Below are positions 22,017 through 33,493 of a stretch of DNA of 64,000 nt, in pieces (the stretch's first letter is position 1; each line of letters begins with the position of its first letter). The notes below the pieces were generated by a model. It was not told the DNA's origin. It was given only the letters and a program-made list of their open reading frames with translations, and did no database searches. Position numbers and translations under genes: made by a program. The stretch comes from Hydractinia symbiolongicarpus (Eukaryota > Cnidaria > Hydrozoa > Anthoathecata > Hydractiniidae), in NCBI RefSeq assembly GCF_029227915.1, contig NC_079886.1:20500501-20564500 (forward strand), in the 5' to 3' direction.

Positions 22017-23200
22017 TTACAATACAGCAAGCTGCACTGAAGTATCTTGTCTACAGGGACGGTGGATGTAAATAAAATTGGAATTAGGCTTCCAGAAGAA
22101 GGTGCCGAATACACTTTCTTGCTTATCACAAGCATGAGTACTGTCCAACTTGGACCTATAACTATTTTCTGAGAAAGTCTTAAAGAGAAAAAAACAATCC
22201 TTCAATTACAAACAATACGACATAACACAGAGCTAACAACATAAACGGACTGGTGACAGAACAAACACAAATAGAAAAAATGTACATCTCAAAAATATAT
22301 TACATAAAAAAGAATTAAAAAAAAACCCTCCTGTGCGTCAGAACTTGTGACTTTGGCTGTAGCTTTCCACATGTGTTACAGGGCCCCAACACTCAGCCTT
22401 ACACAGGAGGTTGTCATGACTGGACCAGCCTGTACATATTTTGACTAAGGACAGCAGGGTTGTCAAGTCTGAAGACCAAGTTAGTAAACTTGGGCACCTT
22501 ACTGAACTGCGGTAATAAGTGGGGTCGTTACACCCAAAGACAAGCTGAAAGCAAACCTCCTGCCAAGCTTCTTTTAAGTTACCAGAGAAGAGTGAGCTGA
22601 ACTCTTTACCCTCTGGGTATTGACGGTAAACTGGTTTGAATGAACTAGCTGGGGTAATACAAAACCGCTCGGATTTAATTTTTCCTCCCCCATGACCCTG
22701 GAAGTACAGGTTTTATAAACGTAATGATAAATGTATAAGAAGGAAAGAAAAAGCGGATCAACAGCGAACGTAACAAAGAACATAACATGAATTGTTGTTG
22801 AGAATAGGTGGAGAGCATTTGCAAACCGCTCTATCGTTGCAGTGGTACCAAGAATTTGTGGCAGGATCCTTAACATAAGCCCAATAATGACCTGAGGTCA
22901 ACGTACCGGAGTCATTAATTGTTGCTAACAATGAGTAGTTCTGATTAAACATTTTATCTGTATCACTGACGAGAGGTAGTTGCAGGAGAGAGTCACGCAA
23001 AGAAGCACATTCAACAACTCTGTTGTCTTTCACCAGATGTTCACCATGTTTCAAAAACCTTTTAAGATGCAGGAATAGGATTTCACTACTCCTGCTGATT
23101 TGCGTTTCTCTAGTACTCCCTCTATATGCATAGCATTGCAGACAAAACCACTTGTTTCCATCGGTTAGAACTTCCCGTTTTAAAAATTTGCTGACACAAG
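22017..23200 (-). repeat. dispersed USP-carrying repeat, copy A
   Basis: In minus orientation this contains a USP C-terminal coding part (23200-22758), then a non-coding tail including one ~82-bp unit (GGTAATAAGTGGGGTCG near 22511). The block GGCCCCAACACTCAGCC and the 3' block ending with CTGTAGACAAGATACTTCAG follow. The same order occurs at 39770-40930 and largely at 51650-52345. The left edge lies inside the hAT-like exon. Confidence 0.85.
22758..23200 (-). pseudogene. ubiquitin-specific protease C-terminal fragment, copy A
   Basis: Open frame for the second half of a USP (UCH) peptidase: WFCLQC (zinc-ribbon CxxC), SSEILFLHLKRFLKHG, the His box SGTLTSGHYWAYVKDP, WYHCNDRAV and the end CYVRC. 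The Cys-box half is absent. Sequence begins at CVSKFL, without an intron, next to GC-rich repeat DNA. It would not be active without the catalytic cysteine. Confidence 0.8.
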
Positions 23201-23220
23201 TTTACAATAAAGTGTATTTA

Positions 23221-23330
23221 TTGCGGAGAGAAGCGGAGGGCGCGTCAGCGCCCGGAGCGTAGCGGAGCCCATTTCCTCATTAAATAAGCCAAATATAATT
23301 AAATAAGGCAAATATAAGGGACGGTGGAGG
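23221..23330. repeat. GC-rich hairpin patch and ATTAAATAAG direct repeats
   Basis: GGGCGC-GTCA-GCGCCC (23238-23253) can fold into a 6-bp stem, followed by GGAGCGTAGCGGAGCCC. Two direct copies of ATTAAATAAG(C/G)CAAATATA lie at 23280-23320. It stands out from the AT-rich surroundings and could be an element terminus, but I could not pair it with another end. Confidence 0.45.
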
Positions 23331-23629
23331 GTTATAGGGTTTCCGCACCTATACATCAAAATTTTCAGTTTTCGTCAACTTTTTGACTGGGTTGCCCAGT
23401 AGCTTACTCTGGTCATTTTTCCCGTAAATTTATGATTCAACGAGACAACATCAAAGGCACGGTGATGGAGTGCTTTTGTTACTTTTAAAGATGGCCTAGC
23501 GGGGATTTCCAGTTGAGATTAAGGTACCTTTAGCCACGTGATATATAGTCAGTTTGACTAATATCACATGACTTTTTCTCGGATAACATAGCGCCTCAAA
23601 CTCAAACTTCCGTTAATCTAAGCTAGCTA

Positions 23630-24310
23630 TATCGCAGCTGAAGGAGGAAGGGCTTGTTCAAGAAAACGAAGAAAGGGTATGTTTAGCTCGCTTGTATATC
23701 ACTATTTTTTACATGTAATGAACCCATTCTTATTCTCACTCACACCTAAAGCTAGCTAGCTTAAAACTGCAAATTTAGATAGAATAATAATAGAACTTAG
23801 ATAGCATTTAGCTACCTAGCTACTGTAAGAGTTAGCTAGCATAAAAACAAACAAACAATGCAATATAGCTAGCATAAAACTAGCTACAAAGCTTGCAGAA
23901 AATTAACTACTTAGCTGGGATAGAACTACCCATGTAGCTAGCAATAAATTGCTATTTTTGCTGGCATAAAATCAGCAACATAGCTAGCATAGAAAAATTG
24001 TTTGAGACTGATTTTCTACCTATCCTCTAGCTAGCTAGCTATTATACATATATACTACACAGTGAGTGAGATAATTCTACTCTGTAGGAATGTCCCATCA
24101 TACAGCTTGTTCTAGCTACAATCGTCCACAAAATGGCCAAACATAGCCAGCTAGATATTTTGCAGATAGTAAATGTTTATATACAGGTATGTCACGTGTA
24201 ATTGTTTACGTTGCTTAGCCACAAATGGGCAGTTCTTAACATTAAGGGGGAATAGAGAGCTATATTTTCGTGGACGGTTGTAGCTAGCTATATACATCAG
24301 TGCGGCTTAA
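23630..24310. repeat. TAGCTAGC-rich degenerate repeat
   Basis: Many TAGCTAGC/AGCTAGCT octamers, often within CATAGCTAGCATAAAA, are scattered at irregular spacing. Nothing coding is visible from about 23330 to 24900. Confidence 0.7.
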
Positions 24311-24881
24311 GTTGCAGAAGCGAAAATTATTTCAATATATATATATATATCGGGAAATTTTTACAACATCAACATTTGTTATTACTAAGGCTTTTTAAAT
24401 TCTGAATAGCGGTTCTCGTTCAATCGTCGACATGTATTGAAAATCTGCAAATGTATTCATTATTTCTTTTTCACGATATGTATATGTTTTTTTAGTTTGG
24501 AATAAGAGCTTTTTATCCTACCGTCATGAAAACTTGTTTGCAAAATAAACATATACTGCTGTTTGATTTTTAGCTGGACAGGATAACAACAGGCTGTTTC
24601 CGCTGTGTTTTTTTAAACCGAAGTTGCAAGAGAGTTTTTGGGGAAAATGTGTTACGCCTATCAGATGTCACGATTAATTTTTGATCTTTCACAGAAACTT
24701 TTCCCATAAAATATGGCAGTTTTTTTTTTTTTTGCTTTAAGAGGGTAAAAACAGGTTATAAACTGTATTTTTATTTTTAAATGTTACAAAATTTTCCACA
24801 AAGTAAAATTGTTTTAGGTGCGTAGAATAACAACAGCTTGTTAACTGTCTGTTTGTTTGAACCGAAGTTAGGATATATAAG

Positions 24882-25025
24882 ATGCACATGTAAAGTTTTT
24901 CATATATATATATTCATGCCCTGTTGGTCTAATGGATATGACACTCATGCAAATGAGAGATCCAGGTTCAAATCCTGGACAGGGCTAGGAAAAATATAAT
25001 TATCTTGCATCTACAACAAGCAGGT
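24882..25025 (+). repeat. tRNA-derived SINE-like element, copy 1
   Basis: Positions 24918-24986 form a tRNA-like head: acceptor halves GCCCTGT and ACAGGGC, an A-box-like TGGTCTAATGG, and a T arm CCAGG-TTCAAAT-CCTGG (B box). The anticodon arm is CTCAT-GCAA-ATGAG with a 4-base loop, too short for a working tRNA. A body of 40 bases follows (AGGAAAAATATAATTATC to ACAACAAGCA). A second copy lies at 37252-37385 with the same flanks, so this is a dispersed element rather than a tRNA gene. Confidence 0.7.
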
Positions 25026-25383
25026 ATTTATAAGTATATGATATTAGCTATATTGAGTATAATAGGTAATCTTTTGAGTCGTAGGGGGGGGGATTGCGTA
25101 CATTTATCACTTTCATTTATAGAGCCCAAAATGCTTTGTTTTTGTAATAGATCTATCACTTTATGGTAAAAAGTTTTGTGGTGATGAACCTGCTAGGCAC
25201 AAGAAACCAAAAAAGGCGTTTTTTACTAAACTTTTTTGCCTTTATCGTGGACTTCTCTGATTATTTCTAATTCTTGACTTTTTAACGTTACTGTTATAAA
25301 CAAAAAGTAATGTCATTGGCCCGTGAAATATTGCGTCCGAAACTGGGAATTTGCTAATACAGAAGCGCTCTGGTAAATTTTCC

Positions 25384-25484
25384 AGAAAACAAACATTTTT
25401 TCTTTGATTGGACAGAATGGATCACGTGAATTTTTCCAAACACAAACATTTTTTGCTTTGATTGGACCAACTGGAACACGTGGT
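25384..25484 (+). promoter_or_regulatory. duplicated CCAAT-box plus E-box module
   Basis: Two tandem ~54-bp units each carry ACAAACATTTTTT, then ATTGG (25407-25411; 25461-25465), then CACGTG (25423-25428; 25477-25482) with 11 bases between the motifs in both. They lie about 500 bp before the Helitron coding start and could be its promoter. Function is inferred. Confidence 0.4.
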
Positions 25485-25687
25485 TTAGGCGATCGAAATA
25501 TACTCTTTTGGCGCAACTTTTTTTCAAACCCTCTGGAAATTTTCTGAAGCGCGTTGTGTTTGTTTGCTGGAACGAAATTGATACTTCCTGGATTATTGGA
25601 TAAGTATTATTTGATAATTTTGTCTGTGTCTTGTGTTAGAAAACAAACACACATTTAGCTAGGTATAAATTGCAGCTAGGTGCATCT

Positions 25688-25852
25688 TTATATCTGATTT
25701 TTTTGCCCCCGCTGTGTCCCTGCATTTTGGGGCGTAAGCTAGATAAGCTAGCAATTGTAGCTTACTGTTTGTATCTCTTTTTTTGTCCCCTGCTCTGTCC
25801 TGTATTTTGATGCAAGGACTATAAATACATTGCCACAGTCAGCAAGGAAGTA
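25688..25852 (+). repeat. Helitron leader repeats including a copy of Rep-coding sequence
   Basis: Two imperfect ~80-bp copies (TTTTTTGCCCCCGCTGTGTCC / TTTTTTGTCCCCTGCTCTGTCC). At 25801-25852 there is a ~51-bp stretch matching the Helitron coding sequence at 27772-27823 (GATGCAAGGACTATAAAT then GCCACAGTC) at about nine in ten bases. Confidence 0.7.
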
Positions 25853-25982
25853 GATTTACTTTTGTTTAATGTCATTTAGGTGCTAACTGCAGTTCTAGGT
25901 AGCGGTAGCAACCGTAGCATCGTAGAAATCGTGTCTCATTGTAGTCAATTGTAGCATTGTAGAACAATCAGACAAACTAATC

Positions 25983-28900
25983 ATGATATCTGTCCAAGCA
26001 TATCGTGCCACCATTGGTTCTTTTTATAATGTAGCTGCTAGCCACTCCAAAAATATGACAAATGAAACAGTAAATTTTCACAGCTATTCAGGAATGGTTT
26101 TTGATGACAAGGTGGATAATAACAACGACTTCAATCATTTTTTGAAACTTTTTATTTCAATAATTTTCATGTGTTGTCTGAGCTGTAATATCAATCTTGC
26201 ATCTTTGAAATTACTGTTATTGTTATCTGGTGACATTGAAAGCAATCCTAGACCCTTTAATAACAATGATATTGACTTCCAAATATCACTACAGGAATCT
26301 TATGCCACCTATCTTCTAAATCAGTCGAATTCTGCTGATCGTATAGTCGCTTATGCTAGAAGTATTGGTCTGTCAAATATAACATATCAAGAAGTGACAA
26401 TAGGGGATGGCCACTGCTTTTATAGAGCAGTAGTACAGCAACTTAGTCGCCCTGAGATCAGACAAATTGTCCCCCCTGACCTACACTTTCAAAATCACAT
26501 CCAACTACGAGCAGCTGTGGTCAAGTTTGTTCGCGAAAATAGTAATGTAGGAATTTTTCAAATTAACAGAGACTTTTTATCCATAAGCTCTGAAGAGTGG
26601 GAACGGGACTTACAAATTCAGTCAAGGTCTACTGTTGATGTTGTGGAAATTTTCATACGAGCTGCGTCAATAATGTTGGGCGTCAACATTTTGATAACAT
26701 CTGATACCAGTACTGCAATACACCCATATACCCTTATTAGTCCTACTCATGATGAAACACATAATATTCCTGGTGAACAACAAGTGGCACATCTATTGAC
26801 TGATGGTACCACTGCTGGTGCTTTTATTTTGCTTGGTAGGGTTAATGAAAATCACTACCAATCGTTGGTCTTTGTTGACAAAGTGAGCAATCCTTCCGTT
26901 ACATCACCCACATCACTCAGTCCATCTAAAAAATATCCTCGTTTGTCATCACAAAATCCTAAAAATATAACCAATCAAAAACCTGTTGAAATGGAAATTA
27001 CTACTTTGAATCAAAATCCAGACTTCCTAGTAGAAAAAATAATGAAGTCTTATATGTCTGCTACTATAATACCAAAAAGAGTCAAGCCTAAACGCAAGCC
27101 AAATTATAATAAAGAAGCTGCTTTGAAGCTAAAGTGTCTGCAGTTGAATATTAAATTTGAAGAACCTAAAGTTAATAAAACAAATATCGAAACAATAAAC
27201 AGACACAGGCGAATAAGTTATAGCTGCAAAAAAACCGTTTCTAAAACAGCCATGGATAAGCAGAAAAATGCTAATTTGAAAAAACCACCTGCCTGCAAAC
27301 GTACATGCGCCCCGCCACCTAAGCGTCATCCATACTTAAAATTTTTCTTATTAAATATGCGTTTACGAATGCAAGCACTACAGCAGGGTAGCTTTCTTGT
27401 TTCCCAACAATTAAATGATGCGCATCTCACAATTGCTGAACTGAGAGATAATTTACAAAATGACGATGATTCAGTTCCACGAAAAATTATTAGTATTGGA
27501 AAAAACCTGGTGAATACTGATCCATACTGGAGAGACCAAAAAAAAAAAGTGGATGCTCTGTTGTTTTTTAGACGAAATGAGTTTGGCGATTTACCGGCCT
27601 ATTTTGATACCAACAGTTGTGCAGAATTTCATTGGAAACCATTACATAAATTACTAATTAAGTATCATGCCTTAATAAACAATTTAAACGATGATACTGT
27701 GCGGCAACAAATGGAAAACGACAGCAAATTCAAGCGGGAAATGATTCTACAAAATCTTCATATCGTCACACAGTATTTTGATGCAAGGACTATAAATTAC
27801 TTTGCCACAGTCAACAAGAAAGTGTTTCAATATAATGATAGTTGGTGGCGATATAAATTCGCCAAAGGTCGAGGTGAGATACATGGTCACGCAATTATAT
27901 CGTCCTCTAAACACGCTCAAAAGGTCAAAACAATCATGGATGGATTGTCGAATGATGTACCTGACTCACAAGCATCCCAAACTGCTGCACAAGAACTTTA
28001 AAATTGGTTGCAAACAACAAATGAAGACAGTGATGACATTTTTTCACCCATATTTACTTCACTGCATCCTGCTGGGGGGGAATGAAATTATAGATGCCTC
28101 TGGAATTAGAACTTGGGTTCCAAACAAAAATCAATGGGCAACACCAGAAGGGAGTCAAGCTCCTCCAGACCATAACCCATTGGTGCAAGAACTTGCAGAT
28201 GTCGCTAACCAAGAAGGTGGCATTGGAGAGCAACATACTTATCTTGTTAATAGAATAGGTCTCCATAATTGTAATTCCAGTTGTTTGCGTTATCGTCGTA
28301 AGAATAATAAGGAAAAGGATACCGCTCCAAAAAAGTACTGTCGTTTTTATTTTGGTGATCTTGATCCACAAACCAAAAAAACAAGTGGCAAAGAGATTCA
28401 TCCTTTTCATGCTGTCATAACAAAAGGGGAACATCCTAGATATGAGGGACCACGCGATCATCCTCGCCTAATGATGCATGTTAAAACACGTCTGCTTAGT
28501 TGGCTAGCAAATTGTGACAGTCAAGTCATTATCGATCAGGATCTTCTGGCTCTTCAAAAATACATTGCTGGTTATGCTTGCAAGGGGGCAGCCTCAACTG
28601 AAGATTTGGTACATGTTTATCAGCATCTCATTGAAAACACTGCTGATGGAAGCACTGTTAAAAATTTGGCTCAACGACTACTTCAAAAAATTGCTGGTCT
28701 AGTAGATGTACCAGGTGCTGCGGCAGACTTTATTAATAGTGGTGGCCGTTTGACTAGATGTACCAGGAATTTTCGATACATTGGTATCAGTGGCTTCCGA
28801 GCATTGGATACTTCTGGTGAAGATGGAACCGTTAAAAAGAGTAGCACATTGGATAAATACTTGAGCGATAAGCGTAGAGAAACTGAGCCAGAAATATCAT

Positions 28901-31160
28901 TATGGAACTGGAGCAAGAAATTTAATTGTACCTGCAAAGTAGATCACGTGCCAGTTTTTACAGGAATATCTACAAAACCTGTTTGGCCTGTTACTGAGGA
29001 CTATGCAAAAGCTATGCTCGTTATATTTTCTGTTGGAACGTGGCATAATACTGAAGAATTGAAGGGACAACATGAGTCATTTGCTGCTGCTTTGGCTTCC
29101 TTTGTTCAAACTGAAAACTGTCCCCCTATATTAATAGATGCATTGAAGGAGGCTAAACAATCATTCGATAAAAAGAGTGAGAGAAAAAAAAGTCACACTC
29201 GTGTAATCAATAATGAAACCGATAATCAGTCTTCATGTCAATCATCACAATATACAGATGCAAGTTCTCAAAGTTCCCAAAATTTAGTCATTGCACAAAT
29301 GAACATAGGCAGAGCGATAATGAGAGATATTGCAAGGCATCACGTTGCTGATATCAATGAGCCGGATGTACAACAAGTTCTTCCCAATGGAGGGCCTACA
29401 TTTGATTGGAATAATTATGCAATTCAAAGTTTTGGTAGTCAATGGCCAATTAATGCTGACACATGGTTACAATCTATATCTGAAGAAGCAGAAAGAAATG
29501 AATTGCAGCTGGCTGATGATTGTACCTTACCCCAAATAAACATCTTAAATGCTAATGAATTACAGAGAACAGTCATTGGTATAAATCTTCAGCATTTATT
29601 GCAAGTTGCAAAAGGAACTTTGCCAACAGGTACCCAGCCATTACGTTTATTAATACAAGGAACAGCTAGTGTTGGGAAAACATTCATCATTACTGCGCTC
29701 ACCAGAATCGTTCATCGTATTTTTAAGCGAAATTCTGCTGTTATGAACTTGGCCCCAACTGGTGCAGCAGCAGTCTTCATACCTAATGGTCGCACTATAC
29801 ATTCAATGACTCCACCACCACACAAACTGAAAAAAGATAACAATGTAAATTCTGTCCAGCTTTCTGACTATCCGTTGGGTGATGTATCTCTAAGAAAGCT
29901 GAGAAAGTATACAGGTATGCATGAAAACAATGAGCTGAAATTATTTCAACTTAATATTGATGAACGTAGCATGCAGTCGAAGCTTCTTGTGGCCTGGTGC
30001 AGCCAAAGATTATGCGAGGCTACGGAAGACTTTGATAATTATTATGGTGGTGTACAAGCTGTCAATTTCTTTGGTGACCTTGGTCAGCTTGGACCAATTC
30101 GTGCTTTGGATCTACATCAGCCACCAAAACACGATGATTCGACAATCAACTTTGCTGGCTATGCAATCTATCGCTCGTTTCAAGATGTTATTGTTCTTAC
30201 AGAAACAATGCGTCAAGGCCCAAATCAGTTAGCTCTTTTGCAGCGACTACTTAGAATACGTAATGGATCGATCACTCAACAAGACTGGCAAGATATAAAT
30301 AGTCGTTACGAAGATGCTTTGCCACAAACCGAAAAATGTAACTTTTCGCATAGTCGTGTCCTTACAGTGATGGAAACATGGAATGAAGTTAATGAGGAAA
30401 ATCACAATAAATTAGCTAGCCTTGGTGTGCCTGTTGCTGTAATTCCACCAAGAGGCCGTGGTAAACACCACTCTTTGACTGATAATCAACTGGGTCAAAT
30501 ACCGCTGAGATCTTTAATCGCAGTTGGTGCAACTGTAATACTCACTAAGAACCAAAAAGGTCTTACGGGCCTCGGTCTTAATAATGGTGCGATGGGAAAA
30601 GTAATTGCAATCCTTTATTCGCCAAATATGTCACCACCTGAATTTCCTATAGCTGTCATTGTCGATTTCCCAAATTATAAAGGCCCAATATGGATTCCAG
30701 AACATCCAACATGGATACCAATTACTGCTGTTGAAGGTCGATGTGAATCTAATTGTTGCAGCAGAAATGGCCTGCCATTGATGCCAGGATATGCGATAAC
30801 AATTGCTAAAAGTCAGGCAAGTTACAACAATAAATTCAGATGGAAAAAAATAACCTTGGTACAGCTTACACTGCATTTTCAAGATGCGAAAGAGAAAGGA
30901 ATTGGGCACTTGTCGGGCCAATTACTCAGGAACGTCTCTTGTACGTTAATACACATCCTCGTATGAAAGCCAGACAAGAGGAAGAGCAACGGCTGAAAGC
31001 ATTATCGAATGAAACCATCAAAAAATTTGATATCACTATAGGAAAGTATATTAACTTGCTGAAAGACCTTGACGAGTTTTGCGATGATGATATTGAAGAT
31101 GCAGTTTGTCCTTCACCATCTGCAGATTGCTCATGTATTATATGCACATCTCAATCATAA
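25983..31160 (+). pseudogene. Helitron transposase: OTU protease, HUH Rep, Pif1-like helicase
   Basis: About 1720 residues over four co-linear pieces. Residues 50-95: hydrophobic stretch and a 2A-like LLLLLSGDIESNPRP. OTU cysteine protease: GDGHCFYRAV (Cys about 145) and ENHYQS (His about 291). A basic linker follows, then Rep with the HUH motif EIHGHAII and tyrosines in QKYIAGYACKG. The SF1 helicase has Walker A GTASVGKTF, Walker B NFFGDLGQLGP and GYAITIAKSQ. Rep would nick and join single strands, the helicase unwinds, and the OTU role is unknown. Lesions: in-frame TAA at 27999-28001, an indel in the G7 run at 28074-28080, and a frameshift near 30830, after which AYTAFSRCERERNWALV ends the helicase in the last frame (to 31160). 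All core motifs are otherwise present. Confidence 0.9.
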
Positions 31161-31294
31161 TGATAATCACAACTGAAATTAACCTATGTTGCAGATAATA
31201 TATACATTAAAAAACATTGTATATGTTCATATATTTGTTGTGAAATCAATATGCGAAGTAAAATTTTGATTTAGAAAATAAACAAAATAAAAAC

Positions 31295-31690
31295 CGTCTG
31301 ACCATGAATTCGTAATTATTGGATGTAATAAGCCGAAGTCAAATACTTGATTATAATATCAATGTATAGTAAGCTGTATCCAAGAATCATGGTAAACATT
31401 TTTAGTTCGACAGACAGAGTAGTTGTTTCTCAAAACAACCGTCCGCCCATGAATTCGTAATTATTGGATGTAATAAGCCGAAGTCAAACACTTGATCTAA
31501 TATCAATGTTTAGTAAGCTGTATCCAAGAATCATGGTAAACATTTTTAGTTCAACAGACAGAATAGTTGTTTTTCAAAACAACCGTCTGCCCATGAATTC
31601 GCAATTATTGGATATAATAAGCCGAAGTCAGATACTTGATTTAATATCAATGTATAGTAAGCTGTATCCAAGAATCATGGTTAAAATAAA
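31295..31690 (+). repeat. 144-bp tandem repeats after the Helitron ORF
   Basis: Units begin ACCGTCTGACCATGAATTCG-like at 31295, 31439 and 31583, spaced exactly 144 bp, the third truncated near 31690. Each contains TAAGCCGAAGTCA and AAGCTGTATCCAAGAATCATG. Tandem repeats near the 3' end are known for Helentron-type elements. Confidence 0.9.
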
Positions 31691-31695
31691 GTAAA

Positions 31696-32640
31696 AATAC
31701 TCTGCCTAACATCAGGCATCACGATGTGTGATTATTATCAACAAACTCAATTTAAAGGCAAATTAATCCTCGTTTTTTGTAAGAAGCCTAAGCATTTGTG
31801 TGCACTCAAAGTTTATAAAGTTTTGATAATTTGTGCATCAAATTTAAATTGTCCTTATTTAAGGCTTTTTGTCTAAAATACATGCTCATTAACACATACC
31901 AAGTCTTAAGTTACTGAAGGCCCTAATATAATCAAGTTTGTAACCTGACTTTTGGGTTGATTTACCTTCTTGTCTTCTTTCCAAATAAGAATGTAAAACA
32001 AAAGGTTTTTAACATTAAGCTAAGTCAATTTAAAAGTGGGTCACTTCTTGGTTTCCTCCCCTTTTTTTGTACTAAATTTTATGTGTTAATAAAAGCATAC
32101 AGTGTATGACATTCTAAAAATTTTGTTACATATATTGCGTATGTATATATACTTAAAATTATGCCAGGGGTTCATATAACTTAATTTATGGAAACGTTAC
32201 TGAGAGAAAACGTTTAAGCCAAAAAAGAAATGTTTTTTTGCATAAAATGAAATTTAACATTGTGATTGACTTTACTAAGTTTCAAGTTTTACTAAGTTAA
32301 CACAAAAATTAGATTTGAACTTTTTGTGTTTATTTTGCAAAAGTTTTTACAAATTAAGTATGATCCATCATTGAGTATGGTAACTATTGAAACCAATGTC
32401 AGTAAATCCTGAAATGTAAAATCTGACACTTTAATGTTCCTCAAAATGAGTATTATGAAAAGATTTTATTATATGATAATTTTTAACTGGCCATGATGAT
32501 ACTTATGATCCCCTAAGATATCACACAGTCTTGATTTTAAACCACGAAGGAAAAAAATTAAAAATTATGTGAGGACATTAAAGAGATATATCGGTGAGGA
32601 TAGGTCCGGTTGTAAGGGGATGGAGGAGACAGGCAATTAA
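31696..32640. other. intergenic, no gene seen
   Basis: AT-rich DNA with no convincing frame, splice pair or repeat, apart from a small hairpin near 31712. Confidence 0.4.
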
Positions 32641-32932
32641 TACCTTATGCGTACAAAATTTTTGTGGATCTGGCCCAAAATGCTTTATTTCTAGATGACT
32701 TCATTTTCCAGAAATATGAGGTATAAATTTTTGCAGATGCCAAAAAGGTAGTAAAGGTATTCAGACAAAAGTATTTTCAAATGTGCAACAAAGAACTCGA
32801 TGACCTAGGTTTTGGTTTAAAGTACGAACAAATAGAACATTTTTACGGATAAGAGATTTTTAAAATTTTTCACAGATTTTATTATTGCACTTTTCAGCCA
32901 AATCCACAAAAATAAGTTGTACGCATAAGGTA
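32641..32932. mobile_element. MITE with ~34-bp terminal inverted repeats
   Basis: The left end TACCTTATGCGTACAAAAT continuing to TTTGTGGATCTGGC is mirrored at 32897-32932 (GCCAAATCCACAAAA to GTACGCATAAGGTA). If the outer TA is the target duplication, this is a Tc1/mariner-type MITE of about 288 bp. No coding capacity. Confidence 0.75.
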
Positions 32933-33493
32933 CAATCAGTTAAAAAGGAATTGAATTTGCACTAAATATGTGAAAGTTAATGTATTTTGTAATTTGAATG
33001 ATACTGTACAGTTTCAGTTCCTTCGTTGCTCTCTTTTGTCTTTTTCCTGTTTTCAGGTACTATAATAAACTTCCAAGGAATTTGTAGAGGACGTTAGCAA
33101 GTTTTTTCAAATTCTACTGGAAGATATAACATGGCAGTTATTTTAAATGAAAAACAATCAGATAAGTACCTCTTATTAATTAATTTTATATTTAAATGTG
33201 TACTATACATAAAGGCGAGACCATTTTCATTGTGCAATGTAATTTTTAAGTTAATTTAACAATTTTGAAACCACACCCTTTTTAAATTTCCTTCTGTATA
33301 AAATTTGACATGATTATGTCATTGTACCACCAGTAACATTTTTGCTAATTTTTCACATCAGTATTTTTCATGACTACTCTGTCACAGTGAGTTTGGACAG
33401 CCAAATGATCATGTCATTTGATTTTTGGACTGCTTAATTCATAATGCAGTTACTTTAGTACGAAAATTAACATTCTAGTTGTAAATAATTTAG
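32933..33493. other. intergenic or intronic, no supported exon
   Basis: A possible acceptor (TTTTCAG) at about 33056 is followed by frames with early stops, so I do not call an exon. Confidence 0.35.

Larger units (their letters stand above)
25300..31695 (+). mobile_element. Helitron/Helentron-like element with OTU domain
   Basis: Rolling-circle transposon supported by the encoded OTU-Rep-helicase protein and the 3' tandem repeats. I could not define its ends. A small hairpin (TGCCT-AACATC-AGGCA) lies just after the repeats at about 31712. The upstream limit is a guess that includes the leader repeats. The OTU domain and terminal repeats fit the Helentron branch described in animals. Confidence 0.7.

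Noticed and set aside
24918-24986. Functional tRNA gene
   Set aside because: The anticodon loop is only four bases and the sequence recurs with shared flanks at 37.3 kb, so it is a tRNA-derived repeat.
31464-31694. 76-residue repetitive protein
   Set aside because: It is a frame through the 144-bp tandem repeat and has no start or stop context of its own.
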